Shown here: positions 1 to 10,287 of the stretch, in pieces
Layout: every line of letters begins with the position of its first letter
How positions within the stretch are numbered: the first letter of the stretch is position 1
Assembly: GCF_005877005.1 (NCBI RefSeq)
Contig: NZ_SSNH01000006.1
Span: 207,331 to 271,330, forward strand
DNA: 64,000 nt
Direction of reading: 5' to 3'
DNA from: Sinomonas susongensis
GTDB lineage: Bacteria; Actinomycetota; Actinomycetes; Actinomycetales; Micrococcaceae
Position numbers and translations under genes: made by a program
The notes under the pieces: generated by a model
Database searches by the model: none
Told to the model about the DNA's origin: nothing
What the model saw: the letters and a program-made list of their open reading frames with translations, nothing else

Positions 1-236
1 GCGCACTCTTCGGGCGGCGGTCTCTCGGTCCGGTCGCCCCGGCGCGGTATGCATTCAACGCTACTTGAAGGCAGCTCCCAAGGCTCCACGTGAGGCGCGC
101 CCTGCGCTTCCTAGGAGTGGGAGGCCTAGGCTGCCGGGGGAGACGCGGGTGGTATCCCGACCCAGCCGGGACAATGCCGGTGCATGATGGGGAGCGACGG
201 ACTCGCGCCAGGCCCCACTCCTAGGAGGACCGATTG
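1..236. promoter_or_regulatory. Upstream region of the fucose-type cluster
   Basis: No convincing gene is visible in these bases. They contain three CCTAGG palindromes at 110-115, 125-130 and 220-225. The first and third lie inside a perfect 13-base inverted repeat, 109-121 against 214-226. The right arm overlaps the AGGAGG ribosome-binding site (223-228) of the next gene. This could be an operator region or a structure that hides the ribosome-binding site. Function is inferred only. Confidence 0.45.
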
Positions 237-1256
237 ATGCAGACGCACACTATCCCGGGCACCCGGATCGACCTGACGGTGCTCGGCTTCGGCGGTGCGC
301 CCATTGGCAACCTGTACCGCCAGATGAGCGATGCGGATGCCATCGGAGCCGTCGAGGCTGCCTGGAAGCACGGCATCCGCTACTTCGACACCGCGCCCCA
401 CTACGGAGTCGGACTGTCTGAGCGACGTCTCGGCGAAGCCCTCCGGGGCGTTCCTCGCGACGACTACGTCCTCTCGACCAAGGTCGGACGGCTCCTTCGT
501 CCCAACGGCAATCCCGGCGGCAAGGACGCAGAGGGGTTCGATGTCAGCGATGAGCTGGTGCGAGTCCGCGACTACTCCCGGGACGGGGTCCTGCGCTCGA
601 TCGAGGAGAGCCTCGCGCGGCTCGGCACCGACCATGTCGAGATCGTGTACATCCACGATCCCGACGACTACTGGCCGGAGGCACTCGAGGGCGCCGTGCC
701 CGCCTTGTCGCAACTGCGGGACGAAGGCGTCATCGGCGCGTACGGTGCCGGGATGAACCAGTCGGAGATGCTGCACCGGTTCGTGACCGAGACCGACGTG
801 GATGTCATCATGCTCGCTGGGCGTTACACCCTGCTCGAACAGGGGGCGAAAGACGCTCTCCTGCCCGCCTGCGCCGAGCGCGGAGTCGGCATCGTCAACG
901 TCAGCGTCTTCAACAGCGGCCTCCTCTCCGTGGACAGGCCGGCGCCCGGAGCGACGTACAACTACGCGCCGGCTCCCGCCGAACTCCTCGAACGGGCCAA
1001 CCTCCTGGCGGACATCTGCGAGCGGCACGGCACCACCCTTCCGGCCGCCGCCCTCGCCTTCTCCTTCCGCGAGCCCATCGTGACCAGCACTCTCGTCGGA
1101 GTGCGCAGCGCGGCCGAAGTGGAGCGGAACGTTGCCCTGGCCGCGCAGGGAGTCCCCGACTCGCTCTGGACGGAACTGCAGGAACGCGGCCTGGTCGACA
1201 CAGCTTCCAACCCTGGCGCCCCCGAATCCCCGGCCCCGAAGGGAACAGCACGTTGA
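237..1256 (+). CDS. Aldo/keto reductase, L-fucose dehydrogenase-like
   Basis: 339-residue NAD(P)-dependent oxidoreductase of the aldo/keto reductase family. The family tetrad is visible as Asp51 and Tyr56 (YFDTAPHYG), Lys82 (LSTKVG) and His140 (YIHDPD). Start: AGGAGG at 223-228 is eight bases before ATG 237. A TTG at 234 is in frame but too close. The next two genes encode a FAH-family hydrolase and an SDR, which together fit non-phosphorylative L-fucose oxidation. The likely reaction is oxidation of L-fucose or a D-threo-aldose to its lactone. The fold is certain; the substrate is inferred from neighbours. Confidence 0.88.
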   Translation: MQTHTIPGTRIDLTVLGFGGAPIGNLYRQMSDADAIGAVEAAWKHGIRYFDTAPHYGVGLSERRLGEALRGVPRDDYVLSTKVGRLLRPNGNPGGKDAEGFDVSDELVRVRDYSRDGVLRSIEESLARLGTDHVEIVYIHDPDDYWPEALEGAVPALSQLRDEGVIGAYGAGMNQSEMLHRFVTETDVDVIMLAGRYTLLEQGAKDALLPACAERGVGIVNVSVFNSGLLSVDRPAPGATYNYAPAPAELLERANLLADICERHGTTLPAAALAFSFREPIVTSTLVGVRSAAEVERNVALAAQGVPDSLWTELQERGLVDTASNPGAPESPAPKGTAR

Positions 1257-2128
1257 GATTCATGCGGATCGGTCTATCCGGTAGCGAGCAGCCTGTCGTC
1301 CTCCATGGCGACCGCGCCTACTCGCTCAGCCCCATTGCGTCAGATCTGGACGGAGCCTTCTGGGCAGACGGGCCCCGGAGGACATCTGAGGCCCTTGCTC
1401 AAGGAAGCCTGTCCGAAGTCGACATCGAGGGGGCCCGGGTCGGGGCGCCCATCGCGCGCCCGGGCGCCGTCGTATGCGTTGGACAGAACTACGCGGCCCA
1501 TGCGGCAGAGTCGGGTTCAGCGCCGCCGTCCAGGCCCATCATCTTCTTGAAGACTCCCAACACTGTCGCCGGACCCTTCGACACCGTGACGATCCCGGAG
1601 AATTCCCGCAAGACGGACTGGGAAGTCGAACTCGGCGTCGTCATCGGGAAGACGGCGGCGTATCTTGCCTCCCCGGCGGAGGCACAAGAATGCATCGCCG
1701 GCTATCTCACTGCGAATGACCTGTCCGAACGCACCTACCAAATCGAGGAATCGGGCGGGCAATGGAGCAAGGGCAAATGCGTCAAGGGCTATCTTCCACT
1801 CGGCCCTGTGCTCGTCACCCCTGAAGAGGTCGATCCGTCCCGCCTGCGCCTCCGCACCTGGGTCAACGGGGATTCACGCCAGGACTCCTCCACTGCCGAC
1901 ATGATCTTCGACGTCAACCACCTCGTGCACGATCTCAGCCAGTACATGGAACTCGAGCCGGGCGATCTGGTGCTCACCGGAACTCCCGAGGGTGTGGCCC
2001 TGTCGGGTCGCTTCCCCTATCTGAAGGACGGAGACGTAGTCGAGCTCGAGATCGAAGGTCTGGGCAGGCAACGGCAGGACTACATCCAGCGGGTGCGGGA
2101 GGAGAACGGCATTGGCGGCAGAGTTTGA
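1253..2128 (+). CDS. Fumarylacetoacetate hydrolase family protein
   Basis: 291-residue enzyme of the FAH family, which cleaves or hydrates beta-diketo or 2-oxo acids with a divalent metal. Metal ligands are visible in DWEVELGVVIGK and the following ANDLSER segment. The family signature GDLVLTGTPEGV lies near the C-terminus. The TTG start at 1253 overlaps the stop of the aldo/keto reductase by four bases, suggesting translational coupling; ATG at 1262 is the alternative. In the L-fucose route such an enzyme splits 2,4-diketo-3-deoxy-L-fuconate to pyruvate and lactate. That exact substrate is inferred from context. Confidence 0.87.
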   Translation: MRFMRIGLSGSEQPVVLHGDRAYSLSPIASDLDGAFWADGPRRTSEALAQGSLSEVDIEGARVGAPIARPGAVVCVGQNYAAHAAESGSAPPSRPIIFLKTPNTVAGPFDTVTIPENSRKTDWEVELGVVIGKTAAYLASPAEAQECIAGYLTANDLSERTYQIEESGGQWSKGKCVKGYLPLGPVLVTPEEVDPSRLRLRTWVNGDSRQDSSTADMIFDVNHLVHDLSQYMELEPGDLVLTGTPEGVALSGRFPYLKDGDVVELEIEGLGRQRQDYIQRVREENGIGGRV

Positions 2129-2873
2129 CGGCATGAGGGCAATCGTGACGGGCGGCGCTTCGGGAATAGGCGCGGCCGCTGCGTCCTATCTGATGGAGCG
2201 GGGCTGCGCGGTAGCCGTGCTGGACGTCGCTCCGGATTCGGCCCCTGAAGGAACTGTTCCGATCGCGTGCGACGTCGCGGACGCCCGCTCCGTCCAGTCA
2301 GCGGTTGAGGAAGCCGCCCGCGCCCTGGGCGGCCTCGATATCGTCGTGAACAACGCGGGCATCGGCGCCCAAGGCAGTGTCGAAGACAACGACGACGACG
2401 AGTGGCGCCGAGTGCTCGAGGTGAACGTCCTGGGGATCGTACGGGTGGCGCGGGCAGCTCTGCCACATTTGAGGAATTCGGAGCATCCAGCCATCGTCAA
2501 CACCTCGTCCATCGCTGCCACCGCGGGTCTTCCGCAGCGTGCGCTCTACTCGGCGAGCAAGGGTGCCGTCTATTCGCTGACCTTGGCCATGGCCGCCGAC
2601 CATGTGCGAGAGGGCATCAGGGTGAACTGCGTCAGCCCTGGGACCACTGATACCCCTTGGGTCGGCCGACTGTTGGAAAAGACCGCCGATCCTGTCGCCG
2701 AGCGGGCTGCCCTGAACGGACGCCAGCCGCATGGCCGGCTCGTCTCTGCGGAGGAGGTTGCTGCGGGTATCGCCTACCTCGCCAGTCCATTCAACGGTTC
2801 CACGACGGGAACCTCCCTCGCCGTCGACGGAGGCATGAGTGGCCTCCGCCTCCGTCCTGCCTCCGGGCGGTAA
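2112..2873 (+). CDS. Short-chain dehydrogenase (SDR), 2-keto-3-deoxy-fuconate dehydrogenase-like
   Basis: 253-residue classical SDR. The cofactor motif TGGASGIG spans residues 13-20, NNAG follows, and the catalytic Tyr146 and Lys150 lie in YSASK. The TTG start overlaps the FAH gene by 17 bases; ATG 2133 would remove the first seven residues but keep the cofactor motif. The three-gene overlap indicates one transcript. In non-phosphorylative L-fucose oxidation this family oxidises 2-keto-3-deoxy-L-fuconate to the substrate of the FAH-type hydrolase. Fold is certain; substrate is inferred. Confidence 0.88.
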   Translation: MAAEFDGMRAIVTGGASGIGAAAASYLMERGCAVAVLDVAPDSAPEGTVPIACDVADARSVQSAVEEAARALGGLDIVVNNAGIGAQGSVEDNDDDEWRRVLEVNVLGIVRVARAALPHLRNSEHPAIVNTSSIAATAGLPQRALYSASKGAVYSLTLAMAADHVREGIRVNCVSPGTTDTPWVGRLLEKTADPVAERAALNGRQPHGRLVSAEEVAAGIAYLASPFNGSTTGTSLAVDGGMSGLRLRPASGR

Positions 2874-3022
2874 AGCCGGACTAGGGCCCCAAGCGACGAT
2901 CAAGCGCCGTAGGCAGCGGCGGGAGGTCGGTCGAAGCGCTGCCCCTGAGGGTTGGCTGGCCCATCGCGGGCGTCCCCTGCCAGGTTCTCTCCAGCAGAGC
3001 GCGGACTACAGCAGAGCGGGAA

Positions 3023-3733
3023 CTACAGCACAGCGCGGATGGTCTTCTCGAATCCCGTGACGTGCTCGAGTGCGAGCCGGCCTGCCTTCTCCGCGTCCCC
3101 GTCCGCAATCGCCCGGAGCAGCTCGGCGTGCTCGGTCACGTGGCCGGCCACGGAGGCTGCCCGATCGAGCACGAGGCACCAGATCCGGGTTGCGAGATTG
3201 TCGTAGCGGATCAGCACGTCCTCGAGGTGGGCGTTGCCCGCGCTCCGGTAGATGAGCCGGTGCACGGAGAGGTCGAGCCGCATGAGCTGGATCTGGTCGG
3301 GCTCCGCCTGGTCCAGGCTGCCGATCTCGTCGGCCTTCGTCCGCATCTCCCGCCGTAGAGAAGGGCTTGCGTTCTCGGCCGCCCGCCGCGCGGCGAGGGG
3401 CTCGAGGAGCTCCCGGATCTCCGAGATGGCGGCGAGTTCGGTGATGTCGACGACCGTGGCGAACGTGCCGCGACGCGGGTACGAAACCACGAGGTGGTCC
3501 GTCTCGAGCCGCTTGAGCGCCTCCCTGACCGGCGTGCGGCCCACGCCGAGCTCGGCGGCCAGCTGGCCGTCGTTGATGGGCTCCCCGGGCCGGATGTCGA
3601 GCATGATGAGGCGGTCCTTGAGGACCTGATAAGCGTGCTCGGCGAGTGAGAGGGCTCCTCCAGGCTCGCCGGTGGCCAGTGTGCCCTGCGCCGTCATCCC
3701 CAGACGTCCCTTCCCTCGGCAGATGGTTGACAT
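3023..3733 (-). CDS. GntR family regulator, FadR/FCD subfamily
   Basis: 236-residue repressor with an N-terminal winged helix (about residues 30-90, including LAAELGVGRTPVREALKRLE) and an all-helical FCD ligand domain. The ATG at 3733 follows a GAAGG sequence. Met13 is a second possible start, also with a nearby AAGGGA. It is divergent from glyA and the sarcosine oxidase genes across 96 bases, so it most likely controls them. A perfect palindrome TGATATATCA at 3770-3779 is a candidate operator. Ligand unknown, perhaps sarcosine, glycine or a related amine. Confidence 0.9.
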   Translation of the reverse strand: MSTICRGKGRLGMTAQGTLATGEPGGALSLAEHAYQVLKDRLIMLDIRPGEPINDGQLAAELGVGRTPVREALKRLETDHLVVSYPRRGTFATVVDITELAAISEIRELLEPLAARRAAENASPSLRREMRTKADEIGSLDQAEPDQIQLMRLDLSVHRLIYRSAGNAHLEDVLIRYDNLATRIWCLVLDRAASVAGHVTEHAELLRAIADGDAEKAGRLALEHVTGFEKTIRAVL

Positions 3734-3769
3734 CGTCCTTCAACGTCAATCATACTCGTGCACAGACTT

Positions 3770-3779
3770 TGATATATCA
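3770..3779. promoter_or_regulatory. Candidate GntR operator TGATATATCA
   Basis: This is a perfect 10-base palindrome in the divergent GntR/glyA intergenic region, 50 bases before the glyA start. It is AT-rich in a very GC-rich background. Short AT-centred palindromes are typical of FCD-type GntR operators. Binding is inferred. Confidence 0.5.
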
Positions 3780-3829
3780 GTCTCATACCAGTTGTTGAAA
3801 GTCTCTATGACACAGCAGAGGAGGACGCA

Positions 3830-5155
3830 ATGGTGACCGTCCTAACCACTCCACTCGCCGACGCGGACCCCGAGGTCGCGGCCGCGATCGACGGGGAGCT
3901 GAAGCGCCAGCAGGGCACGCTCGAGATGATCGCGTCGGAGAACTTCGCTCCGACGGCGGTCATGGAGGCCCAGGGCTCGGTGCTGACGAACAAGTACGCA
4001 GAGGGGTACCCGGGCAGGCGGTACTACGGCGGATGCGAGCACGTCGACGTGATCGAGCAGCTCGCGATAGACCGCGTGAAGACGCTTTTCGGCGCCGGGT
4101 TCGCGAACGTCCAGCCTCACTCGGGCGCGCAGGCGAACGCGGCCGCCATGTCCGCGCTGCTCGAGCCGGGCGACACGATCCTCGGCCTCTCGCTCGCCCA
4201 CGGCGGCCACCTCACCCACGGCATGAAGATCAACTTCTCAGGCCGCCTCTACAAGGTCGTCCCGTACGAGGTGAGCCCGAAGGACTTCCTGATCGACATG
4301 GCCGAGGTCGAGCGGCTGGCGCTCGAGCACCAGCCCAAGCTCATCGTGGCTGGCTGGTCCGCGTACTCACGTCAGCTCGATTTCGCCGAGTTCCGCCGGA
4401 TCGCCGACCTCGTCGGCGCATATCTCATGGTGGACATGGCCCATTTCGCGGGCCTCGTCGCGACCGGGCTCCACCCCAACCCCGTGCCTCACGCTGACAT
4501 CGTGACGACGACGACACACAAGACCCTGGGCGGACCGCGCGGCGGGGTGATCCTCACCAACCGGGCGGACATCGCGAAGAAGGTCAACTCCTCCGTCTTC
4601 CCCGGCCAGCAGGGCGGCCCGCTCGAGCATGTGATTGCCGCCAAGGCCGTCGCCTTCAAGCTCGCGGCCGAGCCAGCCTTCCGGGAGCGCCAGGAACGCA
4701 CGCTCCTCGGCGCGCGAATCATCGCCGAGCGCCTCCTCGAGGAGGACGTCGCTGCTGCCGGCATCTCCGTCGTTAACGGCGGCACCGACGTGCACCTCGT
4801 GCTCGTCGACCTGCGGAACTCCGAGCTCGACGGACAGCAGGGCGAAGACCGCCTCCACCGGATCGGGATCACGGTGAACCGCAATGCGGTCCCGTTCGAC
4901 CCTCGGCCACCGATGGTGTCCTCGGGGCTGCGGGTCGGGACGCCCGCGCTCGCAACGCGCGGATTCGGCGAGGCCGAGTTCCGCGAGGTCGCGGACATCA
5001 TCGCCACGGCGCTCAAGGCGGAATTCAACGAGGAACTCGCGGGGGCCCTCCGGGGCCGGGTCGCGGCCCTCGCCGAGAAGCACCCCCTCTACCCGAACCT
5101 CACCCCGATCCTGACGGGCTCGAACCCCGAACTGACGTTGAACGGAGCCCAGTGA
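3830..5155 (+). CDS. glyA: Serine hydroxymethyltransferase
   Basis: 441-residue PLP enzyme that interconverts glycine plus methylene-THF with serine plus THF. The PLP lysine is Lys231 in [14 protein letters not shown], and the N-terminal signature MIASENF is intact. ATG 3830 follows GAGGAGG. As the first gene of the sarcosine oxidase operon, it would condense the glycine and methylene-THF produced by sarcosine oxidation into serine, which sdaA downstream deaminates. It is likely an operon-dedicated paralogue; a housekeeping glyA is expected elsewhere but cannot be seen here. Confidence 0.95.
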   Translation: MVTVLTTPLADADPEVAAAIDGELKRQQGTLEMIASENFAPTAVMEAQGSVLTNKYAEGYPGRRYYGGCEHVDVIEQLAIDRVKTLFGAGFANVQPHSGAQANAAAMSALLEPGDTILGLSLAHGGHLTHGMKINFSGRLYKVVPYEVSPKDFLIDMAEVERLALEHQPKLIVAGWSAYSRQLDFAEFRRIADLVGAYLMVDMAHFAGLVATGLHPNPVPHADIVTTTTHKTLGGPRGGVILTNRADIAKKVNSSVFPGQQGGPLEHVIAAKAVAFKLAAEPAFRERQERTLLGARIIAERLLEEDVAAAGISVVNGGTDVHLVLVDLRNSELDGQQGEDRLHRIGITVNRNAVPFDPRPPMVSSGLRVGTPALATRGFGEAEFREVADIIATALKAEFNEELAGALRGRVAALAEKHPLYPNLTPILTGSNPELTLNGAQ

Positions 5156-6372
5156 TGGCGGACCTCCTGCCGGAACACCCAGACTTCCTCTGGCGCAATC
5201 CCGACCCCAAGCCGTCCTACGACGCGGTGATCGTAGGCGGCGGCGGCCACGGGCTCGCGACGGCCTACTACCTCGCGAAGAACCACGGGATGGCCAACAT
5301 CGCGGTGCTCGAGCGTGGGTGGCTCGCGGGCGGGAACATGGCCCGCAACACAACGATCATCCGCTCCAACTACCTCTGGGACGAGTCGGCCGCGATCTAC
5401 GAGCACTCGCTCAAGCTCTGGGAGGAGCTCCCCGAGGAACTCGAGTACGACTTCCTGTTCAGCCAGCGCGGCGTGCTCAACCTCGCGCACACGCTGCAGG
5501 ACGTGCGCGAGTCGGTCCGCCGCGTGAGTGCCAACAAGCTCAACGGAGTCGACGCCGAATGGCTCGACGTCGACCAGGTCAAGGAAGTCTGCCCGATCCT
5601 CAACACGAGTGACAGGATCCGCTACCCCGTCCTCGGCGGAACGTTCCAGCCTCGCGCTGGCATCGCCAAGCATGACCACGTCGCCTGGGCCTTCGCGCGC
5701 AAGGCCGATGAGCTCGGCGTGGACCTCATCCAGAACTGCGAGGTCACCGGCTTCGTCAAGGACGGCAACCGCGTCGTCGGCGTCGAGACGAACCGGGGAA
5801 CGATCGCGACCGGCAAGGTCGCCCTCTGCGCGGCGGGCCACTCGAGCGTTCTCGCGAAGCTCGCGGGCTTCGACCTCCCGATCCAGTCGCACCCGCTCCA
5901 GGCGCTCGTCTCGGAGCTCCACGAGATCGTGCACCCGACTGTCGTGATGTCGAACCACGTCCACGTGTACGTCTCGCAGGCGCACAAGGGCGAGCTGGTC
6001 ATGGGTGCTGGCATCGACTCCTACAACGGCTACGGCCAGCGCGGCGCGTTCCACGTGATCGAGGAGCAGATGGCCGCCGCCGTCGAGCTCTTCCCGATCT
6101 TCGCCCGCGCCCACCTCCTCCGGACCTGGGGCGGCATCGTCGACGTCACGCTCGACGCCTCGCCGATCGTCGGCAAGTCACCGATCGAGAACCTCTACGT
6201 GAACTGCGGTTGGGGCACGGGCGGCTTCAAGGGCACTCCCGGGGCGGGCTGGACGATGGCGCACACCGTCGCCACCGACGAGCCGCACCCGCTCAACGCC
6301 CCTTTCGCCCTCGACAGGTTCGTCACGGGGGCCCTCATCGACGAGCACGGCGCGGCCGCCGTCGCCCACTAG
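5155..6372 (+). CDS. soxB: Sarcosine oxidase beta subunit
   Basis: 405-residue flavoprotein subunit of heterotetrameric sarcosine oxidase, carrying the FAD site and sarcosine oxidation. The dinucleotide motif VIVGGGGHG is near residues 24-32. His173 in AKHDHVAW matches the position where FMN is covalently bound in characterised enzymes. ATG 5155 overlaps the glyA stop by one base (TGATG); a GTG one codon earlier is the alternative. Substrate sarcosine gives glycine, methylene-THF and H2O2. Assignment is strong because all four subunits follow in order. Confidence 0.95.
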   Translation: MADLLPEHPDFLWRNPDPKPSYDAVIVGGGGHGLATAYYLAKNHGMANIAVLERGWLAGGNMARNTTIIRSNYLWDESAAIYEHSLKLWEELPEELEYDFLFSQRGVLNLAHTLQDVRESVRRVSANKLNGVDAEWLDVDQVKEVCPILNTSDRIRYPVLGGTFQPRAGIAKHDHVAWAFARKADELGVDLIQNCEVTGFVKDGNRVVGVETNRGTIATGKVALCAAGHSSVLAKLAGFDLPIQSHPLQALVSELHEIVHPTVVMSNHVHVYVSQAHKGELVMGAGIDSYNGYGQRGAFHVIEEQMAAAVELFPIFARAHLLRTWGGIVDVTLDASPIVGKSPIENLYVNCGWGTGGFKGTPGAGWTMAHTVATDEPHPLNAPFALDRFVTGALIDEHGAAAVAH

Positions 6373-6420
6373 CAAAGTGCCACTCACCTACGCTCCCACC
6401 GAGCACCAAGGAAGCCAGCC

Positions 6421-6741
6421 ATGATCCTCATCAGCTGCCCGAACTGCGGGCCTCGCGACGAGACCGAGTTCCACTACGGAGGCCAGGCCCACGTCGCCTA
6501 CCCCGAGGACCCCTACGCCCTCACCGACGAGGAGTGGGGCCGCTACCTCTTCTACCGCGAGAACCCGAAGGGCCTCTTCGCCGAGCGCTGGGTCCATTCC
6601 GGCGGCTGCCGGAAGTGGTTCAACGCCATCCGCGACACCACCACCTACCGCATCGCCGCGGTCTACCGCATGGGCGAGACCCAGCCTTCCCTCGTCTCGG
6701 GCGAGAAGACGGGCGAGAAAATCGCAGGAGGAGCCAAATGA
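6421..6741 (+). CDS. soxD: Sarcosine oxidase delta subunit
   Basis: 106-residue zinc-binding subunit of heterotetrameric sarcosine oxidase. The expected zinc ligands are present: Cys6 and Cys9 in SCPNCG, His59 and Cys63 in HSGGC. The length agrees with the family (about 100 residues). It begins 48 bases after soxB, with AAGGAAG before the ATG, and overlaps soxA by four bases (ATGA). Confidence 0.95.
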   Translation: MILISCPNCGPRDETEFHYGGQAHVAYPEDPYALTDEEWGRYLFYRENPKGLFAERWVHSGGCRKWFNAIRDTTTYRIAAVYRMGETQPSLVSGEKTGEKIAGGAK

Positions 6742-9680
6742 GCCGCCAACCGTTCCGCCTACGCGAGGGCGGCCGCGTCGACCGGTCGACGGAGCTCGAG
6801 TTCACCGTCGACGGCCGCACCTACACGGGCCACCCGGGCGACACCCTCGCTTCTGCGCTGCTGGCCGCAGGCGTCGTCGAGACCGCGCCGTCCCTCTACC
6901 TCGACCGGCCCCGGGGTATCGTCGCCGCGGGTGTCGAGGAGCCCAACGCACTCGTGAAGGTGAGCCGTCCCGGCCACTCGACCACCGAGTCGATGCTCCC
7001 CGCCACGACCGTCGAGCTCGTGGAGGGGATCGAGGCCCAGTACCTCTCCGGCCTCGGCCAGCTCGACCCCGCCGAGGACACCTCGGTCTACGACAAGAAG
7101 CACGTCCACGCTGACGTCCTCGTCGTCGGCGGGGGGTCCGCGGGCCTGGCTGCCGCCCGCGAGGCCGCAGCCACGGGTGCCCGCGTCGTCCTCATCGACG
7201 ACCAGCCCGAGCTGGGCGGCTCGCTCCTCGCGGACCCGCGGGCGGAGATCGCGGGCCGGCCCGCCCTCGAATGGGTCGCCGCCATCCGGCAGGAGCTCGA
7301 CGCCGCGCCCGAGGCGACCGTGCTGACCCGCACGAATGCCTTCGGCAGCTACGACTCCAATTACGTCATCGCGCTCGAAAATCGCACCGACCACTTGGGT
7401 GCCAAGGCCACAGGCCCCGAGCTCGCAGGCGTCTCGAGGCAGCGCCTCTGGCACATCCGCGCCCGGCAGGTCGTCCTCGCGACGGGCGCCCACGAGCGGC
7501 CGCTCGTCTTCCGCAACAACGACCGCCCCGGGGTCATGCTCGCCGCGGCGGTCCGCACCTACCTGAACCGCTACGGGGTCGCCGCCGGGTCTCGCGCCGT
7601 CGTCGCGACGACGAACGACAGCGTGTACCCGCTGGTCGCCGAGCTCGCCGCGGCGGGTCTCCAGGTCGCCGCCGTCGCGGACGCCCGGCCCGAGCTCTCC
7701 CCCGCAGCCAAGGCAGCGCAGGCCGCCGGCGTCGTCGTCCTTCCCGGCACGGCTGTTGTAGACACAGCGGCAGGCGCCGGGGGGACCGCGCGCGTCGCCT
7801 CTGCGACGGTCCAGGCGATTGACGACGACGGCACACCGCGTAGCGGAGAAGGCAGCAGCCAACAGGTCATCCCCTGCGACCTCGTCGCCGTCTCAGGCGG
7901 CTGGAGCCCGGTGGTGCACCTGCACAGCCAACGCCAGGGCAAGATCCGCTGGGACGACGACCTCGTCGCGTTCGTGCCGTCGGGCGCCGTCGAGGGGCAG
8001 CAGATCGTGGGCTCGGCGCGTGGCAGCTTCGTCCTCGAGGACTGTCTTGCCGAGGGCACCACTGCCGGTGCGGTCGCCGCGTTCAACGCGGGCTTCGTCA
8101 ACGAGGGCGGGGAGCACGCGATCGCCGTCGCGGGCACAGCCCTGCACGTGAGCGGGAAGACCCGCCCGCTCTGGGTCGTGCGCGCCGAGGACGGCAGCCT
8201 CGACGGGCTCGACGAGCACTTCGTGGACCTCCAGCGCGACCAGACCGTCAAGGACGTCCTCCGTGCGACCGGCGCGGGCATGCGGAGCGTCGAGCACGTG
8301 AAGCGGTACACCTCGATCAGCACCGCGAACGACCAGGGCAAGACGTCCGGGGTCAACGCGATCGGTGTGATCGCGGCCGCGCTCAACAACGGATCGACCC
8401 CAGGCGAGGTCGGCACCACGACCTACCGCGCCCCTTACGCTCCGGTCGCGTTCGCTGCCCTTGCGGGGCGCGAGCGGGGCGAGCTCTTCGACCCCGCACG
8501 CCTCACCTCCATCCACCAGTGGCACGTCGAGCACGGCGCCGAGTTCGAGATCGTGGGCCAGTGGCTGCGGCCGTGGTTCTACCCGGAGCCAGGCGAGTCG
8601 ATGGACGACGCCGTGCTCCGGGAGTGCGCGGCCGTCCGCACCTCGGTGGGCATGATGGATGCGACGACCCTCGGCAAAATCGAAATCTGGGGCAGGGACG
8701 CCGGCGAGTTCCTCAACCGCGTCTACACGAACGCCTTCAAGAAGCTCGCGCGGGGCTCGGCCCGCTACGGGGTCATGTGCACCCCGGACGGGATGATCTT
8801 CGACGACGGGGTCACCCTGCGCATCGACGACAACCGCTATTTCATGACGACGACGACGGGCGGCGCCGCGCGCGTCCTCGACTGGCTCGAGGAGTGGCAC
8901 CAGACCGAGTGGCCTGGGCTCGACGTGAACTTCACGTCCGTCACCGAGCAGTGGACGACGGTCGCCGTCGTCGGCCCGAAGTCCCGAGCGGTCATCGCCA
9001 AGCTCGCCCCGGAGCTCGACGTCGACAACGAGGCCTTCCCGTTCATGGCCTTCCGCGAGACGAGGCTGGCCTCGGGGATCCCGGCCCGCGTGTGCCGCAT
9101 CTCGTTCTCGGGCGAGCTGGCCTTCGAGGTCAACGTCTCGGGCTGGTACGGGCAGCAGGTCTGGGAGGACATCTACGAGGCCGGGGCCGAGTTCGGGATC
9201 ACCCCGTACGGCACCGAGACAATGCACGTCCTCCGTGCCGAGAAGGGCTACCCGATCGTCGGCCAGGATACCGACGGGACGGTGACCCCGCAGGACGCCG
9301 GCATGGAGTGGATCGTCTCGAAGGCGAAGGACTTCATCGGCAAGCGGTCCTACTCGCGGGCCGACGCCGTCCGTACCGACCGCAAGCACCTCGTCTCGCT
9401 CCTGCCCGTCGACCCGACGTTCCGGCTTCCCGAGGGAACCCAGCTCGTCGAGGCGGGGATCAGTGTGAATCCCGCCTACGGCCCCGTGCCGATGCTCGGC
9501 CACGTGACGTCGAGCTACCACTCCGCGGCGCTCGGGCGGTCCTTCGCCCTGGCCCTGATCAAGAACGGCCGGAACCGCATCGGCCAGACCCTCGTCGCCC
9601 CCGTGGGCAACCAGCTCGTCGACGTCGTCGTCGGCGATACCGTCCTCTACGACCCGGAAGGGAAGCGCCGAGATGGCTGA
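6738..9680 (+). CDS. soxA: Sarcosine oxidase alpha subunit
   Basis: 980-residue large subunit. The N-terminal about 100 residues resemble a ferredoxin-like Fer2_4 domain but lack cysteine ligands. A dinucleotide-binding motif [12 protein letters not shown] follows near residue 130. The C-terminal third is an aminomethyltransferase (GcvT)-like folate domain that turns the imine product into methylene-THF. ATG 6738 is chosen because it follows AGGAGG and overlaps the soxD stop. The frame is open further upstream, but that stretch is antisense-type filler within soxB and soxD. Confidence 0.95.
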   Translation: MSRQPFRLREGGRVDRSTELEFTVDGRTYTGHPGDTLASALLAAGVVETAPSLYLDRPRGIVAAGVEEPNALVKVSRPGHSTTESMLPATTVELVEGIEAQYLSGLGQLDPAEDTSVYDKKHVHADVLVVGGGSAGLAAAREAAATGARVVLIDDQPELGGSLLADPRAEIAGRPALEWVAAIRQELDAAPEATVLTRTNAFGSYDSNYVIALENRTDHLGAKATGPELAGVSRQRLWHIRARQVVLATGAHERPLVFRNNDRPGVMLAAAVRTYLNRYGVAAGSRAVVATTNDSVYPLVAELAAAGLQVAAVADARPELSPAAKAAQAAGVVVLPGTAVVDTAAGAGGTARVASATVQAIDDDGTPRSGEGSSQQVIPCDLVAVSGGWSPVVHLHSQRQGKIRWDDDLVAFVPSGAVEGQQIVGSARGSFVLEDCLAEGTTAGAVAAFNAGFVNEGGEHAIAVAGTALHVSGKTRPLWVVRAEDGSLDGLDEHFVDLQRDQTVKDVLRATGAGMRSVEHVKRYTSISTANDQGKTSGVNAIGVIAAALNNGSTPGEVGTTTYRAPYAPVAFAALAGRERGELFDPARLTSIHQWHVEHGAEFEIVGQWLRPWFYPEPGESMDDAVLRECAAVRTSVGMMDATTLGKIEIWGRDAGEFLNRVYTNAFKKLARGSARYGVMCTPDGMIFDDGVTLRIDDNRYFMTTTTGGAARVLDWLEEWHQTEWPGLDVNFTSVTEQWTTVAVVGPKSRAVIAKLAPELDVDNEAFPFMAFRETRLASGIPARVCRISFSGELAFEVNVSGWYGQQVWEDIYEAGAEFGITPYGTETMHVLRAEKGYPIVGQDTDGTVTPQDAGMEWIVSKAKDFIGKRSYSRADAVRTDRKHLVSLLPVDPTFRLPEGTQLVEAGISVNPAYGPVPMLGHVTSSYHSAALGRSFALALIKNGRNRIGQTLVAPVGNQLVDVVVGDTVLYDPEGKRRDG

Positions 9681-10287
9681 GCAGACCCTCATCGCCCCTA
9701 TCACCGAGCTGCGCCGCAGCCCTGCAGCCCACCTCGCCGCCGAATTCGCGGCGGCTGAGGTGGCGGGCCCGTACAGCGTGGCCCTGCGCGAGGTCCCGTT
9801 CCAGACCATGGTCGGCCTCCGTGTCGCGCCGGGCACGGACGCAGCGCGCCGCGTCGAGGAACGGCTCGGCACGGCGCTCCCGGCTCGCTGTGGCGAGGTC
9901 GCCCAGGGCGCGGACAGCTCGGTCCTGTGGCTGGGTCCCGACGAGTTCCTCGCCGTCTCCTCAGCCGACCCGGCGCACGCGACCGCCCACCTCGTCGAGG
10001 CCCTCGGCGGCGACCCGGGCTCCGTCGTCGACCTCTCAGCGAACCGCACTACATTCGAGCTGAAAGGCACGGCGGCGCGCGACGTCCTCGAAAAGGGCTG
10101 TCCGCTCGGCCTGCACCCCCGCGCGTTCGCGGTCGGCTCGGCGTACGCCACCCAGCTGGGCCCGGTGCCGATCCTCCTCTGGAAGACCGGCAGCGACTCG
10201 TGGGAGATCTTCCCGAGGGCCTCGTTCGCGGACTACCTGGGGCGTTGGCTGCTCGACGCGATGCGGGAATTCCATGCCGCCCCGTGA
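9673..10287 (+). CDS. soxG: Sarcosine oxidase gamma subunit
   Basis: 204-residue subunit of the heterotetrameric enzyme, distantly related to the GcvT fold. It has the conserved pattern [10 protein letters not shown] followed by [13 protein letters not shown]. It overlaps soxA by eight bases and purU by fourteen, so translation of the whole set is likely coupled. It has no catalytic cofactor of its own in known complexes. The start ATG sits inside the soxA end. Confidence 0.93.
   Translation: MAEQTLIAPITELRRSPAAHLAAEFAAAEVAGPYSVALREVPFQTMVGLRVAPGTDAARRVEERLGTALPARCGEVAQGADSSVLWLGPDEFLAVSSADPAHATAHLVEALGGDPGSVVDLSANRTTFELKGTAARDVLEKGCPLGLHPRAFAVGSAYATQLGPVPILLWKTGSDSWEIFPRASFADYLGRWLLDAMREFHAAP

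Noticed and set aside
126..1028. Minus-strand frame opposite the aldo/keto reductase
   Set aside because: Antisense to a gene with full AKR tetrad; composition only reflects GC bias.
2980..3035. Short CAGCAGAGCG/ACTACAGCA direct repeats at the end of the GntR gene
   Set aside because: Only two to three imperfect copies; no evident function.
3734..3829. Glycine riboswitch before glyA/sox operon
   Set aside because: The intergenic region is only 96 bases and shows none of the conserved glycine aptamer elements; the GntR palindrome explains regulation better.
6210..6737. N-terminal extension of soxA
   Set aside because: The upstream part lies in soxB and soxD in another frame and is Arg-rich filler; ATG 6738 has AGGAGG and an ATGA overlap.
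7893..10151. 752-codon minus-strand frame in soxA and soxG
   Set aside because: Shadow of the sarcosine oxidase genes, with no recognisable motif.
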